The notes below the pieces were generated by a model. It was not told the origin of the DNA and searched no databases. It saw nothing but the letters and a program-made list of their open reading frames with translations. A stretch of DNA of 64,000 bases from Linnemannia hyalina (lineage: Eukaryota > Mortierellomycota > Mortierellomycetes > Mortierellales > Mortierellaceae): NCBI GenBank assembly GCA_019671135.1, contig JAHRHY010000001.1, positions 2,170,001 through 2,234,000 on the forward strand, given 5' to 3'. Shown in pieces: positions 36,501 through 48,643 of this stretch. Position 1 is the first letter of the stretch. Every line of letters begins with the position of its first letter. Made by a program: the position numbers and the translations under genes.

Positions 36501-36518
36501 AAAAACAGCACGATGTGA
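33505..36518 (+). CDS. Velvet-domain regulator (VelB-like) with a large insertion
   Basis: Velvet proteins are fungal DNA-binding regulators of development and secondary metabolism with an NF-kB-like fold. Exons are 33505-33584, 33822-33885, 34043-34119, 35118-35275, 35405-36083, 36192-36274 and 36415-36518, giving 414 residues. The velvet domain begins at about residue 27 (SLEIVQQPLRARMCGFGNKDRR, ITPAPVLKLI, FVVTADLWLED). It is interrupted at about 128-300 by a Ser/Thr-rich then very acidic stretch (NEDIDLDDDAAAYHSDD). It resumes with WFAFSILSIRTEGFFKIRF and ends with FSNTIHVQTPKRFEGTC and IHLNRNSIKIPARKD. Domain order matches VelB more than VeA. Intron 3 is about 1 kb, long for this window. 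Intron 4 (35276-35404) is 129 nt and free of stops. The gene is convergent with the octanoyltransferase gene (219 bp apart). Confidence 0.88.
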
Positions 36519-36604
36519 CAAGAACACCGCAACATTTAGCTCCTAAATTGATACTCTCTTTGCATTCCGCGGACGACACATCATTACTTACGATCTGTGG
36601 ACCT

Positions 36605-36610
36605 AATAAA
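36605..36610 (+). terminator. AATAAA poly(A) signal of the velvet gene
   Basis: AATAAA lies 87 bp after the velvet stop codon, inside the short convergent gap. Confidence 0.5.
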
Positions 36611-36737
36611 CAACTAGCATATAATTTCACGTAGTCAAGTGCGGGCTGAAGCATAGTCTCGAGCAAAATGTTCTTTTCCTGGCTCGCTGCATGTGTGTAT
36701 GTTTGGTTTTCAGGTTCTATTAAGAGTCTAATAATAA

Positions 36738-38084
36738 CTACCTCAGTCTTTCGGTATTGCCCGTTTGAATGTAGTCCTGGATAGCCTTCTCCAGTTCAGG
36801 TCGTGTTTCTGAAAGTGCAACAAGGTCGCGATTAAAGGTCGCTCCGAATCCTTTCAGAAATTTGGGGATAACAGCCTGAACATCGACAGAGAGGTCGCCA
36901 AGTTCCTTGGACAACGAGGTCGTCTCCTTGCCTGTCAATCCACAAGCGACAATCTGATTGAAGAATTCCAGATCCGTGTTGCAGTTGAGTGCAAGCCCAT
37001 GTGATGTGATGTATCGTTGCACATGGACGCCTATAGCAGTTTTTGGAACGAGCCAAGCAAGAAAGAATTGGTCAAAAGGTGAGTACGTTTGCATGGCGAA
37101 AAGGACGGGAGTGCGTCTCAGACTGGCGAATGCACTGAGCTTTAGCATGGAGTAAAAGCCAAGGGTCTCCTTACCGATAGCGGCAATCTTTTTCTGGTCG
37201 TTGATCCAAACTCCAGTATTTTCCGTCGTCATCGCTTTCACGCCAAACTCAGCGCAAGTCGCAATGATGGACTTTTCCAGGTACGATACATAGCACCGAA
37301 CACTCAACTAGCGTGTACGAATGAAAAAGATGGTGTCTGTATGAGTTTTTTTTGCAAGGTCTGTCCAGAATGAAGGAAAGTGCCAACAATTATTTGAGAT
37401 ATTATTTACCTTGATGGGTTTGAGATCCAAGATAGGATACGCCACCAATTGCCCAGGTCCGTGAAAGGTGATCTCGCCTCCGCGAAGTGACTCTACATAG
37501 ACAGCACCCAGGCCTTGTAACCGTGCAGCCTCTTGATCGCTGATTCCTTGTGCACCTCTGTTTCGGCGTCCGTTGGTGTATGTCGGCGTGTGCTCGACTA
37601 AAAGAACAAGATCCTCGCTCCCATCCTCCTTGGGCAAATCGGTAAGGTCTCCTGCTAAACCTGGACTTGGTCCATCAACAACCTCTCCAGTCGTTACTGC
37701 TGCCGCTGCCTGCGCTCTGAGGTCTTCCCGCTCCTTTCGAAGGCGAAGTTGTCGATCAACCAGGAGCTGTTGAAGCGCAGAAGAACGCTCATATGGAAGA
37801 TTCCGGAGATAGATGAAGGGCAGCGGCGAGAGTCGGGGACGAGCAATTGTAGTGGGGCAGGCTGCCCCAGTTGCCTTAACGCTGGCTGTTTCTGATGTGA
37901 TGTTGGTATTGGTGTGAGCTGTTGGTCTTGATGTTCCGAAAGCTCGACGGGGTGATGAAGCAGCAGGTCTTTGTAGCAATGACCATACTGAGCGTTCTAT
38001 TGGTCGTGAGTGCCCCTGGAGTTGTACTGGACGGAGTTGGCGGCATGGCCAGAGGGTGTGGCGGGCAATGGCAGCGTTGATCAT
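36738..38084 (-). CDS. LIPT2: Octanoyl-[acyl carrier protein] : protein N-octanoyltransferase, LipB/LIPT2 family
   Basis: Transfers octanoate from acyl carrier protein to lipoyl domains (first H protein of glycine cleavage) in mitochondria, the first step of lipoate synthesis. Exons are 38084-37410, 37307-37175 and 37030-36738, giving 366 residues. The N-terminal 90 residues are Arg/Ala/Ser-rich and look like a mitochondrial presequence. Family motifs follow in order: LLVEHTPTYTNGRR, GGEITFHGPGQLVAYPILDL, TGVWINDQKKIAAIG, YITSHGLALNCNTDLEFF and IVACGL. Catalytic Lys265 (KKIAAIG) and Cys299 (ACGL) are both present. An insertion between the first two motifs carries an Ala/Gly-rich stretch. The start at 38084 was chosen because it begins a targeting sequence; the open frame extends upstream, so a longer form is possible. 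Confidence 0.93.
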
Positions 38085-39373
38085 GGCCAGAGAGAGCGTG
38101 TTGACGGATCCCGAGTCTGTAAAAGTACTGTTGAAGTGCCGATGGCGAGAACGACAGACACGAGTTGCTCCTGAAAGGATTCCTGGCGAGGAGTGTGAGG
38201 AGAAGACGAAAGAAGAATCAGTTTCGTTGGTCACATATTGTTCAGTTGTTGGGTGAACCTTCCTTTCCCATGTTTCGTCCTTTCCTTTGTTTCGTCCTTT
38301 TTCTGTTCAACTCTTGATCTCAATTGCGGGCGAGTTGGGACTGCTGGTTCTTGGTGCAGAATTTATTAAGGGCCTTTAGATATAGCATTTTGGTGGCGTT
38401 TTTTATCTCCAATGATTTGTCCTGCCATGGTCCTCGCCGGAAGATCAAAGTAGGGTTCGACCCATGACCCCAATACGCGATTTATGGTTCTGATGCAACC
38501 ACATCTGATCCAGTCCTTGTATCTTGGACTTTTCGGGATGGTCTCGGGGGTATTCCAACCCGCTTTCTGGAGCCTTGGAGCTGTGGGGCCTTGAGGGCAT
38601 TGTAATTCAACAAAAGAGCGCACAACAAGGAACGTTGCCCCGAGAATGGGAATTCTTGAATCTCTGGTATTGTGCTATCGTGTCCCTGACGCAGACTCGG
38701 ATCGATCTAGCCTTAAACGAATGTAACATCCATTGGCAAGGACCCAGTCGGCCAACGACCCAAGACTTATTATCTTGTTGTTCTCAAAGCAGCCCGTGCG
38801 AATCAAAGACAGTAAAAGAATTCCTTAAAAGAGACGAGGCAACAAAACGATGCTTTTGATACCAGGCCCATGTTCTTATGAAGAAGCCGTTGGTTCCTAA
38901 ACTCTGTTGCACTGCCACGCGAATCGACAGCTCTAGGCTACAGGAATGATCTAGTTGTTATTCCTATGGGACTGGATCACAGTTTTAGTTTTTTTGTGCG
39001 CGATCAATTGAGAAACAATCGGTGTCTCTTGTTCCTGAAGGGCATTCAGCGACTGATCGAAGGACTGAGAACAACCGCGGAAAGAATACGGAACTATACT
39101 TCAGTTCAGATTCGCGACTTGCTAGCACACACTCGCAAACCTTCCTCCTCAATCTCTCTCCCTTTCTCTCTTTCTTCTTTTCGTTCTCTCTCCCTCTCTC
39201 CCTCTCTTTCCCACTCTCTCTCATTCGCTCTCTCTTTGTTCGCACTTTTGCATATCTTCCTCCTTCATATTTCACTCCTTTTTTTATTTTCATTTTTTTC
39301 TTGTTCTCATCTTCCACTCATTCCCTTTTGTCATTCATTCCAAATCATACTACTACCTTCGCTTTTTTGCATC
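38085..39373. other. Intergenic region between octanoyltransferase and the Spt23/Mga2-like gene
   Basis: Divergent promoters. The right part (about 39120-39370) is a CT-rich leader. A - strand frame at 38366-38623 (85 codons) has mixed composition but no recognisable family. Confidence 0.5.
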
Positions 39374-42300
39374 ATGCCCCAGCAGCAACATCACCCATTC
39401 CATGCGGTCACTTCAGCCGACACCATTCCTCAGTCCCAGCATCCCTACCAACATCCTTCCGAGCTCTCCTCATTAGGTTCTCATTTGCCTCTGATCCCTA
39501 CCCATACCCCACAACAGCGTCCAGAGCAGCAGCAACACCAACAACTACCGCTCCAACAATTGCAACATGAACAACAACAGTACAATACATCACAAACGTT
39601 AATTAACCCCCCTATTGGTCTTCAAGCCCGTCTACCACAATATCATGCCAGTCAACAACGCGTGCAGCGAGCAGCAGCGCCCAAGCAGAAACCTGCGTCC
39701 CATTACGGAGCCCGCTACAATCCCCTGGCAACGGCTTCCAGCTCTGTGTCCTCCATTGCGCATTCACACATCCCTACGCTTCCCAATATCCAGCTCGGAC
39801 AGTCCCCTACAGGAGTCCAAACATCAAACTATGTCTCTTCAGCGCAATCAAGTTCACCCGGAATGGGTCCCAACCAGCTCTTCTCTTCAAACTTGAGCAT
39901 GGACTCTGACCTGCACCCTATGTCAGGGTCAAGTGGCATATCGATGGATGGCACTTCGAGATCGATGCCGATCCAGCAAGCATCGCTGCCTCCCCGCTCA
40001 AACTCTCTCGTGGTTCCATCATGGCCGCCTTCTCATATACCAGGCTACGTTCAAAGCTACGAGGTAAAAATAATACCCAGCCTGAACGATGCTGCTGGTT
40101 TTTTTTCGCACTCCTTGTTCCAATTGCCTTCTTGGCCAAACAAACACCCAATGCTGAGTTGCAGGATAGTGCCGATTGGCGCCTGGTGGACCTATGCGAG
40201 CCCCCTACGGACGATCCTCCTCATCCTCCCTTCTTTCTCTTTCCCCCCCTTTCCTTCTTGCCCTTCTCCCTTTTGTATTCGCAACCACTTCCTTGGGAGG
40301 TGTACCAGACAAGAATTCGTTTTTTTTAGTGGATTGCAAACCTCGCTTACGATTGGACGAGCAATTCTATGGAGTTTTGGAGTTTTGGTCTCCTGGATTG
40401 TACCTGATACCCTCCCCTTTGTCCCTAATTTTATGCGACCAGTGAGAGAGCAAAATAAGAAAACGGTGTACTAAACAAAGCGTCCCTTTGATTATCCAAG
40501 CATCTCAATTCGTACCTCTCAGAGAGCAACAGTACAAGGATACCTTTACTACTCTATGTTACTACTCACGGTCCACCACATAAACCCAATTACTCATCCT
40601 GACTTACACTATTTGTGTCTACCTTTACTGTTAGCAACAACAACAGCAACAACAGTACTCCCATGGTTCTAGCCTGATGAGCCAAGGCGTAACTACCAAC
40701 ACGGACCACTCAGGCTTGGCTTCAGCTGCCAACTTTTACAGTCGCACTCAACACACCCCGCTTTATCAGATGGGGATTCCTTTCTCGGATGGCTCGCAAT
40801 TTAACTATGGGTCGTCCCCAGCACTAAGGTAAAGTCCTGAACTGTCTTTCTACGTCTCGCCTGCCAATAGTACTATTCCATTCACTACCTTTATTTTTTT
40901 GTTGTATTTCAAGCTAAAAATGGTCATACGTTCACACGCGCTCACACATTGTATTGCGCCACCCCGCCTCTTCTTTTCTTTTTACAATTGTCTCCTCCCC
41001 CCCCCCCAGCCCCACTCCTCTTCTAGGCTTAGCCACGGCAGGGTCTGTGGGCGGCGATTTTAAGCTGCCTGCCTTTGATGTTAAGGCGTATACGTTCCGC
41101 AAAAAGTCCCGCCACTATGTCGCCGTCAAGCAAGGAAATGCCCTTCGTATCGAGCCCATCATTTACCTCAAGACTAGCATTCTCGACCATCAACAAGACG
41201 TGGTCAGGAACTGGGACTATCTTCGCTTCTCACCTCATCGCTTCCGCGACAATGCCCTTCCCAAAAAAAAGCTGACCGCCGAAGGTACAATCCAACTGCA
41301 GGTGTTAGGAATGAGAATCTTAAGGTGGACCAAACAAAATGGATGACTGACCTTTTTATGACTTTTCCGCGTGGCATAGAAATGAGGTCTGCACGGATAT
41401 TGGACGTTGACATTTCTTTGATCTCACCGAACAACAAGAACAGACTCATCGAGGAATCTTGCCCCGCCTGCGTCATGCGAATGGTACGTGGTGTTAAAAT
41501 GCGCCGTTGACTCGGGGATATTTTTTTTGTAGACTAACATTGCAGTTTATCATTGACTTTTCCTTTTCCTTCTGGTTATATAGGATGGAGAGCGCAAGGT
41601 ATGGATGCTTCTCCTTCTTGGTGACGGCAAGGATGATATGATCCGAATACAACAAACCATTAATAACTGTCATGTCTTTTAACTTTTACTTGATAGATTA
41701 TGCAAGTGCTTGCCAAGAACTTCAAGGTGACGCACACGGGAGAGCCAGTAATCGACATTCGGAAGGGCCATGCTATCGTCTGCATAAAGCTCAACTGCTA
41801 CAGCGATCACCACAACGAGCAGGAGGGCTTTGTTGTCAGGATGCAGACGTTGTCGTCGATTGTGGATATTGGCAGCTCCGTCAAACTCCGCATCTGCTGT
41901 GAAGCTCGATCGAAGGCTGGGACCACGGAGGTTGAAGTCGAGGAGGAGGATGGTCTGACCGATATCGATGCACCTGCCTCTCTCGGGTCGCGATCGCCAT
42001 CAGGACAGGAACGTCCCGCCCAAAGTCCCTCCTTGAGCTATGGAAGCGAGAGCCCCGGTCCAAAGGTCCGAGTTCGTCAGCGGTCAGTCAACTCTAGTTC
42101 TGTGGCATCGCCTCGATCGGTGGACGATCGAATCATCAACTCTCTGGCAGTCGAATCAAACTTGAGTGTACGGAACGGCGGACCCACCTCTTCAGCGTCT
42201 GTTTCATCGACGCTGGCTACAAAGCCACCAGTCTTTCGCAAGATCTACCCCCTGACACCGAGCGAGGGGTCATGCCTTGGTGGCACTCGTGTCACTATCC

Positions 42301-45300
42301 ACGGAGCCAACTTTGACATTTTGCGGAACCCAGTCGTGTACTTCGGAAAAGCTCGGGCCGAGCTGGTCATTGTGTCGCACCACGACGTGATGGAATGTAC
42401 CACTCCCCCGGCTGAAGGTCTCAAGCCAGGTATCGTCAATGTCCAGATTGTCTCGGAGGCAGAGCTACTGAGCCCTGATGCAGACAGTGTCGAGTTTATG
42501 TACACTGTTCCACCAGACTATGACCTCTACAACTTGGCCGCAACGTCACTCTCCTATGCCATGGCAAACGAGTATCCCCTCGACGACAGTGTAAGTTCCA
42601 CTTTATTTCGTCCGTATCTCCGTGCGTTGTCATTTTCCTTGATAACTCACCTATTTTACATCTTAACATAAAATAGCTGGCGTTTATTCTGAGAGCACAT
42701 CGGTCAGGAGCAGGATTAGATCCGCTTCAAGGGTGGGGCGTTGACCAATGGACTGGGTCGACAGGGAGCAGTCTGGATCTCGGGATTTCTTGGACGGCCA
42801 AGGAAGATTTGGTGCTAGATTTCTTGCGAGTCATTCAAGTTCTGGCACCAGGACGTACCTTGCCTGCCTTCACGGTAACCTTCATCTCCCTTTCGACTCT
42901 TTTTCACGTCCGTGTGCAGTCAAATTGCTTTGATCTAACTAATCTTTTTTGAATCTTGTTTGCGCTCCACATGTAATAGACGGAGACGGGGCATAGTTTG
43001 CTGCATATTGCTGTTCAATACAACATGGTTCGTCTGGCAAAGGAGCTGGTGGCAATGGGCATCGACCACACTGCCGTTGACAGGAACCAAATGCCTGGTA
43101 AGTAAACCGTTGTCATATTATGTCCAGAGTCTACTTATTATCCATTGCTGCTGAGAGCTAACTAACAGTAATACTGTCGATGCTTGTAATACTTAGCGTT
43201 GGTTTTTGCAGAGATGCTGTCGAGTACGGAGATGATTCAGGTGCTGTCGAGCGCCAAGGTCCCACCACGACCAAAAGTGCCACCACTTTTCGCCCCAGCG
43301 ACGACTCGCCCGAGCATGAAGGAAATGGTGGCGTCGCTGATCCAGAAACACGAGGCGACACTGATCAATGTCCTACAGCAAGAACAAGAGCGCAAGCACA
43401 AGGAGCTGATGAGTCTTCGGGACCGATCTCTCCGTATCATGGAACTCAAAGATCAAGCATTGGGCAAAGAGTCTATGGATGAAGAGGCGGAGGATGCTCA
43501 GTCGTCGCCTTTTCTCAGCTCTCTGGGCGAGGGTTCACCTGAGAGGGACCTCTCGACTGATGAGCAAGGACGCAAGCGGAAATCTCAGATTGATATACCG
43601 ATCGATTGGACTCTGGCCAAAAAGCTCAACATCGAGGCATCCCCTCCCCTGTCAGCTCAGGATGTCTTGTCTGTTGTGGATTCCGGTCGAATGTCGTTTA
43701 TCAAGAACGGATGTCAGCTCTGGGAGAGTTCGAGAGGCGCGCAACTCTTTGGAGACTTGGTCTCGTTTGGCCAGCCAGCAGGACTCCAGATCTGGGCATG
43801 CGATTCTGTGACTTTGACCTCATTCGATCTTACCTCTGGTACATATCCTTCCGCAAAAGTCTCCAAGGACTCTTCTCTGGCCGTCTTAGCTCTGTCGACA
43901 ACGGGATTGCATCTCTTCAAGGAGGACTCTGTTAGTCAGGACCATGTCAACAAGAGTATGGAGAACTGGAGTCTGGTGGAGATTGAGCAGATCAAATTCT
44001 TGGAGGAGGATTTGGAAGAGATGACGATCCGTGTCGACATGTGTGGTCTTGTTCCTCGAGGAGGTCGCAACCTGTTGGGTGAGCGCATCGAGATCAAATC
44101 GACAGCTGCCAGCGATATTGTCAAGGCCATCTCGGAGGCTCAGACGCGCCTGGATCGGCACCAACGGGTGGCGACACGGCATTGTTGGGCCGAATCGCAG
44201 CTGAAGCTCTGGAGTACACTCTTTGGGGTCGAGGCGCGAGAGTTTGATGCTGTTCTGACGGACCATTTGGATTTTGAGGACGGTGTCTTGACGATGAAGC
44301 CGACCGGGGAAGACAGGAGGGGCGGTCACAGCGTGCAGATGATTGGTGCCGTCCTTGCCTCGACTTGCTCTTTGAACAACTGCCAGAGCATTGATTTCTC
44401 TGGAGTCAAGGCCGAGGATGACGGATGGAACAAGCCAGAGTTGATTCGACAGCTGGAGCGGACCGTCCGGACCAAGAAGGATGTTGTCGTTGGCTGGAAT
44501 TTTAGTCGTTGTGGATGGACGCCGTCAACAATACATGGATTCGTCAAGGGATTCAACTCGACTAAAGCCACTATGGAGGAGACTCTGACACGTTGCGCCC
44601 AAATCATTCTTGCCGAGAACCATCTGAATGGCGACGACTCTGCTGGACACGCCTTGGTCGAGTGTATCAGTCGGATGGTGGGGCTCGAGACGTTGGACGT
44701 TACTGGCTGTGACATTGGCCTGGTCGGCATGGACAATCTCGTCCATCACATCAAGGGCCTAGTTAACCTGAGGGTCGGAGGTAACAGATGTGACCAACGC
44801 TGGTGGACATGGACAGATACTCTACTCCAGCGCAACCCCAAGCTCCAGTCTTGCCACATTGGAGCGTCCATCAAGGTTGACAACCCAAGCGCGAGTCTTT
44901 TGAGTCTAGAGAGACTGCAGTCGCTAGACCAACTCGTCGAGCTTGACCTTACAGACTCGTTGATCACCGCCGGCACTCTCAACACTCTAACCAGGTACCT
45001 CCAGGTCGATGCTTCTCACCACCTCAAGACGCTGACGCTGTCGCACTGTCAACTGGACTGGTGCTCGAGTCTGGCCGGGCTGTTCAGGACGATTTGCGAC
45101 ATCAACACGTCGACGAAGTTTACACTGAACGTTGGTCGCAACCCGCTCTTTGACAAGGAGGAATCCGTCAGAGCTTGGATCGAGTCGGTGGAAGGGGCAA
45201 AAGTCAGTGTACCGTTTGGAATCCAGATGGACGAGTTGGTGGTGGCCGATTGTACTCTTCAGCAGATCCTGGGACCTCTTGCTGCCGCGACCTGTTTCAA

Positions 45301-46132
45301 CGAACTCAACTTTAAGGGACTATATGTCAAGCAGGACTCCCGATCCCCTACTTCCTCCTATGACGAGATGCGCCTTCAGACTGTTCCAGTTGCCGCATCA
45401 CCCGAAAGCTGTCGTGCCTTGGGCAAGATCCTGGAATCCAACTCGATACTGGTGATGCTCGACATTTCAGGAACAACAACAGTCTCTGAGGGAGTCGGTC
45501 GGTCGATGGGAGGATTTGGTCGTCATATCTCGCTGGCGTTCCCTGGCCTAGGTCGAAACCCGACCCTCCGTATCCTTACACTTGATCACAACCGATTTGG
45601 CGAGGAAGGTCTATCAGAATTTTGCCAGGCCCTTCGATCAAACTCTAACCTGCGTGTTTTGACCTGCGACGGAAACGACATTTTCACTCCAAAAGGACTC
45701 TGCAGCATCGAGAGGATCTTTTCACCTGCATCGCCCCTGTCCCTCTTGCCGTCACCCACTTCCGGAGAAGGAGGATACCAGTCGGCAGAGATGATGGATG
45801 TGGACGCCTCTATCGCCAACACTGGCGAGCAGCAGTACAATCGGACTCTATGTATTTGGCCGCTTGGTCAGGACGAGATTTTGATGCATGTTGAATTGCT
45901 GTCACATGATATCGCACGATTGAAGGAGGATAGGGATCGTTTGGAAAAGCGACTGACTCGCAGCCGCGATCTAACGAGCGAGAGCGATGTCAAGGTGCTG
46001 AGTGGGGCGTTTGAGGACCTGAAGAAACGAATTGCGGTGGCCAAACGGGCACAGCTTGAGTACTCGGAGACGCATGCACGTATAGTCAAGGTCATCTCTG
46101 ACAACAACGAGCGTGTCAAGCGTACCCTCTAA
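39374..46132 (+). CDS. Spt23/Mga2-like IPT-ankyrin factor fused to PH-like and leucine-rich-repeat region
   Basis: Exons are 39374-40063, 40635-40828, 41010-41284, 41380-41483, 41584-41598, 41697-42590, 42677-42874, 42980-43097 and 43197-46132, giving 1807 residues. Residues 1-295 are Gln/Pro/Ser-rich. Residues 305-535 resemble the Spt23/Mga2 DNA-binding region (FDVKAYTFRKKSRHYV, ESCPACVMRMDGERK, VCIKLNCYSDHHNEQEGF). An IPT/TIG domain follows (about 604-697: IYPLTPSEGSCLGGTRVTIH), then about two ankyrin repeats (about 790-845: TGHSLLHIAVQYNMVRLAKE). A coiled coil (870-920), a PH-like stretch (about 1010-1130) and leucine-rich repeats (about 1200-1700: LETLDVTGCDIG, LRILTLDHNRFGEEG) follow without a break in the single last exon. 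It ends in a coiled coil. Yeast Spt23/Mga2 are ER-tethered lipid-desaturation activators; no C-terminal membrane segment is seen here. PH/LRR order recalls CARMIL proteins. Intron 1 (571 bp) and the 15-nt exon 5 are the least certain joins. Confidence 0.82.
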
Positions 46133-46147
46133 AGTCTCGGTACTTTA

Positions 46148-46153
46148 AATAAA
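46148..46153 (+). terminator. AATAAA poly(A) signal of the Spt23/Mga2-like gene
   Basis: AATAAA lies 16 bp after the stop codon. Confidence 0.55.
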
Positions 46154-46254
46154 AACATAGACAATGCTAACGTTCTTCTGTGTATATGGTTGTATTATTT
46201 TATTCTAATCGAACCTACTAAAAAAAATGCCTTGTTCGTTGTCCATTTGACATA

Positions 46255-46877
46255 GCCTTGACATGGAATTTTTTTAAAACGAACACCTTCCTGAAATGTA
46301 TAACAATATATGTGCCAAAACGAACACCTTCCAAAAATGTCAAATACACAGCAGAACGAACACTTTCTATAGTAGGCTATTTTGGGCGAAAACGAACGAA
46401 CACTTTCAGACCTGAGATGATTGCCAGTTGCTCAGCCTACAGACAAGTAAGCGTGATGTGAATAGTTGCACTGGATAGATGCTCAAAAGTGATCCCTTCT
46501 AGCACCAGCTTGAGAAGAAATACGGGTAGAGGAGTCATCGATGCGTCCATACTAGCTATCCTTTTGTTTTATTGTAATGCCTCCAATTTATATGTCAGTA
46601 TCGATGATCATGTTTTCTGGTTGCCGAGTAGAAGTATAGGATCTGGCACACTCAAGCTGGTACCAGAAGAAAGCCCTCACGAGTATCTATCCAGTGCAAC
46701 TATTCTCATCACGCTCGCTTGTCTGTAGGCTGAGCAACTGGCAACCATCTCAGGGCTGAAAGTGTTCGTTCGTTTTCGCCCAAAATAGCCTACTATAGAA
46801 AGTGTTAAGTGTTCGTTCTGCTGTGTACTTGACATTCTTGGAAGGTGTTCGTTTTAAAAAAATTCCATATCAAGGCC
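46255..46877. mobile_element. Foldback / MITE-like non-autonomous DNA element
   Basis: Long terminal inverted repeats (46256-46484 and 46681-46875) flank an internal region of about 196 bp. The ends read CCTTGACATGGAATTTTTT on the left and the same with one mismatch, inverted, on the right. CGAACACYTT occurs repeatedly inside each arm; the left arm carries one extra unit of about 40 bp. TA lies immediately outside each end (46253-46254 and 46878-46879, with a one-base difference in the inner flank), which could be a TA target duplication. There is no transposase frame, so any movement would need an enzyme supplied elsewhere. Confidence 0.8.
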
Positions 46878-48045
46878 TATTATTATTGTATGTTGTCGTT
46901 TCGATCTGCGTTCAAGTGGAAAACTATGGAGTAATATCGACTTGTGCCTAGGAGAGGAAGCGAAATAAAGTACCAGGGAAGGAGAGCGTGTCAGATGACG
47001 ATCCGGCCCCGGGCGAAAGGTTTATCTTACTGCGGGATCGACACACCCAGGTCAATGATGTCCATTGCTTTTGTGCTACGCGTCTCGATACTCGATGTGT
47101 CTTTGACTGATTGATATAACACCCTTTTATTTTCTTTCACCCCTTTTCTTTGCCTTCTTCCTCAATCCGCGTTGCATTACTCTTGAGACGCGATTTGCTG
47201 TTGAAGTGAATAAGAGTAAGAAACGAAATTTAAGGTAAACCATGACATGACACCCAGTTTTCGTGTCGCCTCTTCACGCCTTATCCTGTCACTGGTGCAT
47301 GTGCAAAGTGGGAACTGTCATTCTTGAAAATGATTATTGTCTGCTGACTAGGCGGCCTTCCTCCTTTCTTTTGTAACTCCCTTTCTTTTTAATCCCTCTC
47401 CTTCTCAATCCCTCTCCTTCTTCACGATCCCTCTCGTTCTCTTCACAGCCTCTCAGCCTTTCGCCGCAACCCATGCCCAAACAACCAGGGTGACAACCTT
47501 GTACTTTCGTTTTCTTTTGTTCTTAACTGATAAGTATTCACAAACTGACAGAGCGTGTCCTCTCGAAACAAAGCCGCAGTTCTGTGGACAACACTTCACA
47601 AACGCACACATACCAACGCTTCTTCCCAACCCTCTTTCTGTCCCCTTTCTCTTTCACTCTCAACACTCACCCCACAGACGATCCCCAACCTTTCCTTTGC
47701 TCTGCCCCCCACCTCCCTCTTCTCACATCAACTCTCACCCGGTGCCATTACTCACCCTCCTCTCACTGACCCTCCCTTTACAGTTCTACCAATCGCAGCC
47801 TCATATCTTCATAGCGCCTCACCAGCCGATCCATCAGCGGATTGTTTCAACCACATCTAACAATCACCACCGAAACGACGCACTACCCTTGCTTCCTCCC
47901 TCCCTCTTCCCTGGCTTTGTCCGCTTCCCTTGCTAACCTCAACCTCCATCCCTAACCTCTCCGTATAACCCATACCTCTGCTGTCTCACTCTACCTCTCA
48001 CCTCGTTTCGCACGAATCCACTTGGGTTCTTCATGAACTCAACCA

Positions 48046-48071
48046 TTGATCAGTTGATAAGAACTGATCAA
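48046..48071. repeat. Perfect 10-bp hairpin, copy in the right arm
   Basis: Same 10-base arms as at 25605-25630 with the loop in reverse complement (GATAAG). Confidence 0.8.
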
Positions 48072-48571
48072 CATTTATCTGTTTGACTCACTTCCTGGAA
48101 GGCAACCGTTGATCAATTGCTATGAAACGATCAAAGCCAATTGCTGTCCATCCTCTCTTTAATACATTGAACACTGCCAATGGTCGCTCAATTGCTTCGA
48201 GACCATCATCCCCAATTGCTCTGTGAAAAAGAATAGAAATAAAGACGAGATGCTGCCAACACACCAGAATTCTCACTCCATATCCCCTCGGCAGTCGTCG
48301 GCACTCTCCTATCTCTTAGACCCCCCTTTTTCTCTGCCCCTCTGTGATCAAGTTTATCCCTTCAGTTGCCAAAGCAAAAGAAAAATCCATGCACCCTCAC
48401 TCCTAGGCCCACAATTGACCACATACCACCGTCTAGGCTCTAGCGGCGTAATACCACTAACACCCCTCCTGGACTCCTTGACCGCATATCTGACTTTTAA
48501 AAAACAAAAAAAGGGGCCTAAATCGTTCACAGCCATCTGAGGAAGATTGTTGGCAAAAGCAAAAAGAAGTT

Positions 48572-48643
48572 GGGCTCAACCGGGAATTGAACCCGGGACC
48601 TCTCGCACCCAAAGCGAGAATCATACGACTAGACCATTAAGCC
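48572..48643 (-). tRNA. tRNA-Pro (anticodon UGG), second copy
   Basis: Identical over all 72 nt to the copy at 25033-25104 and in opposite orientation. Cloverleaf, UGG anticodon and C discriminator are all intact. Flanks are also identical, so this copy arose through the segmental duplication. Confidence 0.97.

Noticed and set aside
38366..38623. 85-codon - strand frame upstream of the Spt23-like gene
   Set aside because: Mixed amino-acid composition but no recognisable motif, no splice context and no start with supporting signals; not called as a gene.
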